A DNA stretch of 64,000 nt, from the NCBI GenBank assembly GCA_965261165.1, contig OZ253445.1, positions 1,302,001 through 1,366,000 on the forward strand, in the 5' to 3' direction. A program made the position numbers and the translations under genes. Each line of letters starts with the position of its first letter. Position 1 is the first letter of the stretch. This document shows positions 62,307-64,000 of this stretch, piece after piece. This DNA comes from SMWN01 sp965261165. GTDB taxonomy: Bacteria; Pseudomonadota; Gammaproteobacteria; Eutrophobiales; Eutrophobiaceae. The notes below the pieces were generated by a model. The model saw only the letters and a list, made by a program, of their open reading frames with translations, was not told where the DNA came from and did not search any database.

Positions 62307-63700
62307 TGGGGAGTTCAAAAAATATCTGGATTGTCGATGATGATAAATCAATTCGATGGGTGCTTGAGAAAGCCTTTGCCAAAGATGGGCTAACACCACG
62401 TAGCTTTGAAGACCCGACGCAGATTCTGGCAGAACTCAAAAATGATCAACCTGATGTCATTGTCTCAGATATCAGAATGCAGAAAATGGATGGGATTTCA
62501 TTACTGGAAAAACTAAAGCAGCAGATACCTGATATTCCAGTCATTATTATGACCGCATATTCAGATCTGGATCGGGCTGTATCTGCCTTTCGTGAAGGGG
62601 CTTTCGAGTATCTATCTAAACCATTTGATGTTGAAGAAATTGTTGATCTGGTCAATCGTGCGCTCAAGGAACAACAGGAATTAACCAAAACAGATGCCAG
62701 CGATTCAAGTGATGTTTCGGAAATTATTGGTTCTGCGCCAGCAATGCAGGAAGTATTTAGAGCGATTGCGAGATTGTCCAGTTCTGATTTCACTGTTCTG
62801 ATCACTGGCGAATCGGGCACGGGAAAGGAACTGGTTGCTAGGGCATTACATGTGCATAGCCCACGTGCAGAGGAACCTTTTATCGCATTGAACACAGCGG
62901 CTATTCCCCGCGAGTTACTGGAGTCTGAATTTTTTGGTCATGAAAAGGGCGCCTTCACAGGTGCGACTGCCAAACGAATAGGTCGTTTTGAACAGGCTGA
63001 TGGTGGCGCATTATTTCTGGATGAGATTGGGGATATGCCAGCAGATATGCAAACACGTCTATTACGTGTTTTGGCTGACGGAGAATTTTATCGCGTGGGT
63101 GGACACGCGCCAATTAAAGTAAACGTGAGGATTATTGCAGCAACACATCAAGCTATTGAGGAGCGTGTTAAAGAAGGCGCATTTCGTGAAGATTTATTAC
63201 ATCGCCTGAATGTCATACGCGTACATGTTCCGCCATTGAGAGAAAGGCCTGAAGATATTAGCGAATTACTCAAGCATTTTCTGAAACTTGCAGCCACAGA
63301 CTTGCAAATGGAGGCAAAGATTCTTTTGCCTGAGGCAGAAAATTTTTTGCTAAATGCAGCGTGGACGGGTAACGTCAGGCAGCTAGAGAATTTTTGTCGT
63401 TGGGTTACAGTGATGGCGCCAGGCCGGGATATTCATGTAAATGATTTACCACCTGAATTACAAGGGGCATCTGAATCTGGAAAATCATTTTCAGATTGGC
63501 AAGCCGGTTTGTCTAGCTGGGTTAATGCAAATATTGAAAATGGTGGTGCGGATTTGTTAGGTGAAGCCTTGCCAAAATTTGAGCGGACAATGATCGAAGC
63601 AGTGCTTCAACATACCCAAGGAAAACGCCAGGAGGCAGCAAGATTATTGGGTTGGGGGAGGAATACGTTGACACGAAAGATTAAAGAACTTGAACTATAG
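62306..63700 (+). CDS. glnG: Nitrogen regulator NtrC
   Basis: 464 residues. The receiver domain has IVDDDKSIRW and the phospho-Asp in VIVSDIRMQKMDG. The sigma-54 AAA+ domain has Walker A TGESGTGKELVARALH, the GAFTGA loop in EKGAFTGATAKRIG, and Walker B ALFLDEIGDMP. The C-terminal Fis-type helix-turn-helix is KRQEAARLLGWGRNTLTRKI. It activates sigma-54 promoters such as the one predicted for glnA. Confidence 0.97.
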   Translation: MGSSKNIWIVDDDKSIRWVLEKAFAKDGLTPRSFEDPTQILAELKNDQPDVIVSDIRMQKMDGISLLEKLKQQIPDIPVIIMTAYSDLDRAVSAFREGAFEYLSKPFDVEEIVDLVNRALKEQQELTKTDASDSSDVSEIIGSAPAMQEVFRAIARLSSSDFTVLITGESGTGKELVARALHVHSPRAEEPFIALNTAAIPRELLESEFFGHEKGAFTGATAKRIGRFEQADGGALFLDEIGDMPADMQTRLLRVLADGEFYRVGGHAPIKVNVRIIAATHQAIEERVKEGAFREDLLHRLNVIRVHVPPLRERPEDISELLKHFLKLAATDLQMEAKILLPEAENFLLNAAWTGNVRQLENFCRWVTVMAPGRDIHVNDLPPELQGASESGKSFSDWQAGLSSWVNANIENGGADLLGEALPKFERTMIEAVLQHTQGKRQEAARLLGWGRNTLTRKIKELEL

Positions 63701-63721
63701 GATATTTCTCTTAGTTTTTTT

Positions 63722-64000
63722 TCAAAAGGGACCTTCGATCTCAAAAGTGATGCCATCTTCAGAACGACCTGTGGTACCACGTTGTGAACTAAAGTAAAGT
63801 TTCGAACCGTCTGGATTAAAAGCAGGGCCTGTGATTTCGGAACGGTCATGCCCTCTGAGTTGAAGTAAAGGGCTAGTCTCTCCAGATTTTTTGATAACAA
63901 CGATCTGTAGATCGCCGCCATCTTCAGCAACAAATAACTCTCCTGATTTATTCGATGTGATGTTATCGACCCCAGTCAATACGGGGGATATATAAAGTGC
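63722..64000 (-). CDS. PhoX/DUF839-type protein, C-terminal end (cut by window edge)
   Basis: 93 codons in frame to the right edge. The visible end reads LTGVDNITSNKSGELFVAED, GGDLQIVVIKKSG, DRSEITGPAFNPDGSKLYFS and SQRGTTGRS. These are typical of the last blade of DUF839/PhoX-like beta-propeller proteins (calcium-dependent phosphatases, usually secreted by Tat). The catalytic parts lie outside the window. It is convergent with ntrC. Confidence 0.75.
   Translation of the reverse strand, partial: ALYISPVLTGVDNITSNKSGELFVAEDGGDLQIVVIKKSGETSPLLQLRGHDRSEITGPAFNPDGSKLYFSSQRGTTGRSEDGITFEIEGPF

Overview
The window is a moderately AT-rich chromosomal segment of a gammaproteobacterium. Support comes from gene order shared with Pseudomonas-like gammaproteobacteria (proC-yggT; coaBC-dut-algC-argB; slmA; xth/pyrE; glnA-DUF4124-ntrB-ntrC), the rpmB-rpmG pair, Mla genes, and a tmRNA whose tag reads ANDDNYALAA. 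I cannot name genus or species. Many insertion-sequence (IS) relics and small inverted-repeat elements (MITEs) suggest a genome that has had, and partly lost, heavy transposon activity.

Layout. 1-34.3 kb is mainly housekeeping: a tgpA-like/DUF58/MoxR operon, sthA, a YqhA-type membrane protein, pmbA, proC-yggT, a DUF4426 protein, xthA, pyrE, slmA, argB, algC with a membrane partner gene, dut, coaBC, radC, rpmB-rpmG, a four-gene Gld-type ABC export cluster, mutM, an intact IS1595-family element, mlaC, mlaA, greA, carB-carA, smpB and the tmRNA. 34.4-49.3 kb holds a TraB/GumN-type protein and a complete type II-B CRISPR-Cas locus: an 83-repeat array, a tracrRNA, cas4, cas2, cas1, a Fic-domain gene and a 1633-residue cas9. 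49.4-58.8 kb is an accessory zone: an Rhs fragment with a putative immunity gene, a TviB-type nucleotide-sugar dehydrogenase, a broken fmdB-like gene, fhs, several dead transposases and at least four MITE families. 58.8-64 kb is the nitrogen-control cluster glnA, a DUF4124 gene, ntrB, ntrC, then the C-terminal end of a PhoX/DUF839-type protein.

The most interesting object is the CRISPR locus. Its repeat shares its first 13 bases with the Francisella novicida type II-B repeat as I remember it. A tracrRNA can be drawn between array and cas4: anti-repeat, two stem-loops and a textbook terminator, on the plus strand like the crRNA direction and opposite to the cas operon. Between cas9 and cas1 sits a Fic-fold gene, coupled to cas9 by an ATGA overlap and only 9 bp ahead of cas1. 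The II-B operons I know (cas9-cas1-cas2-cas4) do not have it. Its catalytic histidine position is glutamine, while an N-terminal inhibitory-type glutamate motif is kept. All cas nuclease motifs look intact and all 83 repeats are identical, so the system looks live. Several spacer pairs are diverged versions of one sequence, as expected if related phages were sampled repeatedly.

Two further themes stand out. One is an Rhs C-terminal gene interrupted by a 118-bp MITE with a 6-bp target duplication; removing it restores the reading frame, and the gene overlaps a small membrane-protein gene that could be its immunity partner. The other is an excess of short tandem duplications (9-24 bp) in pseudogenes, around stop codons and in-frame inside cas9.
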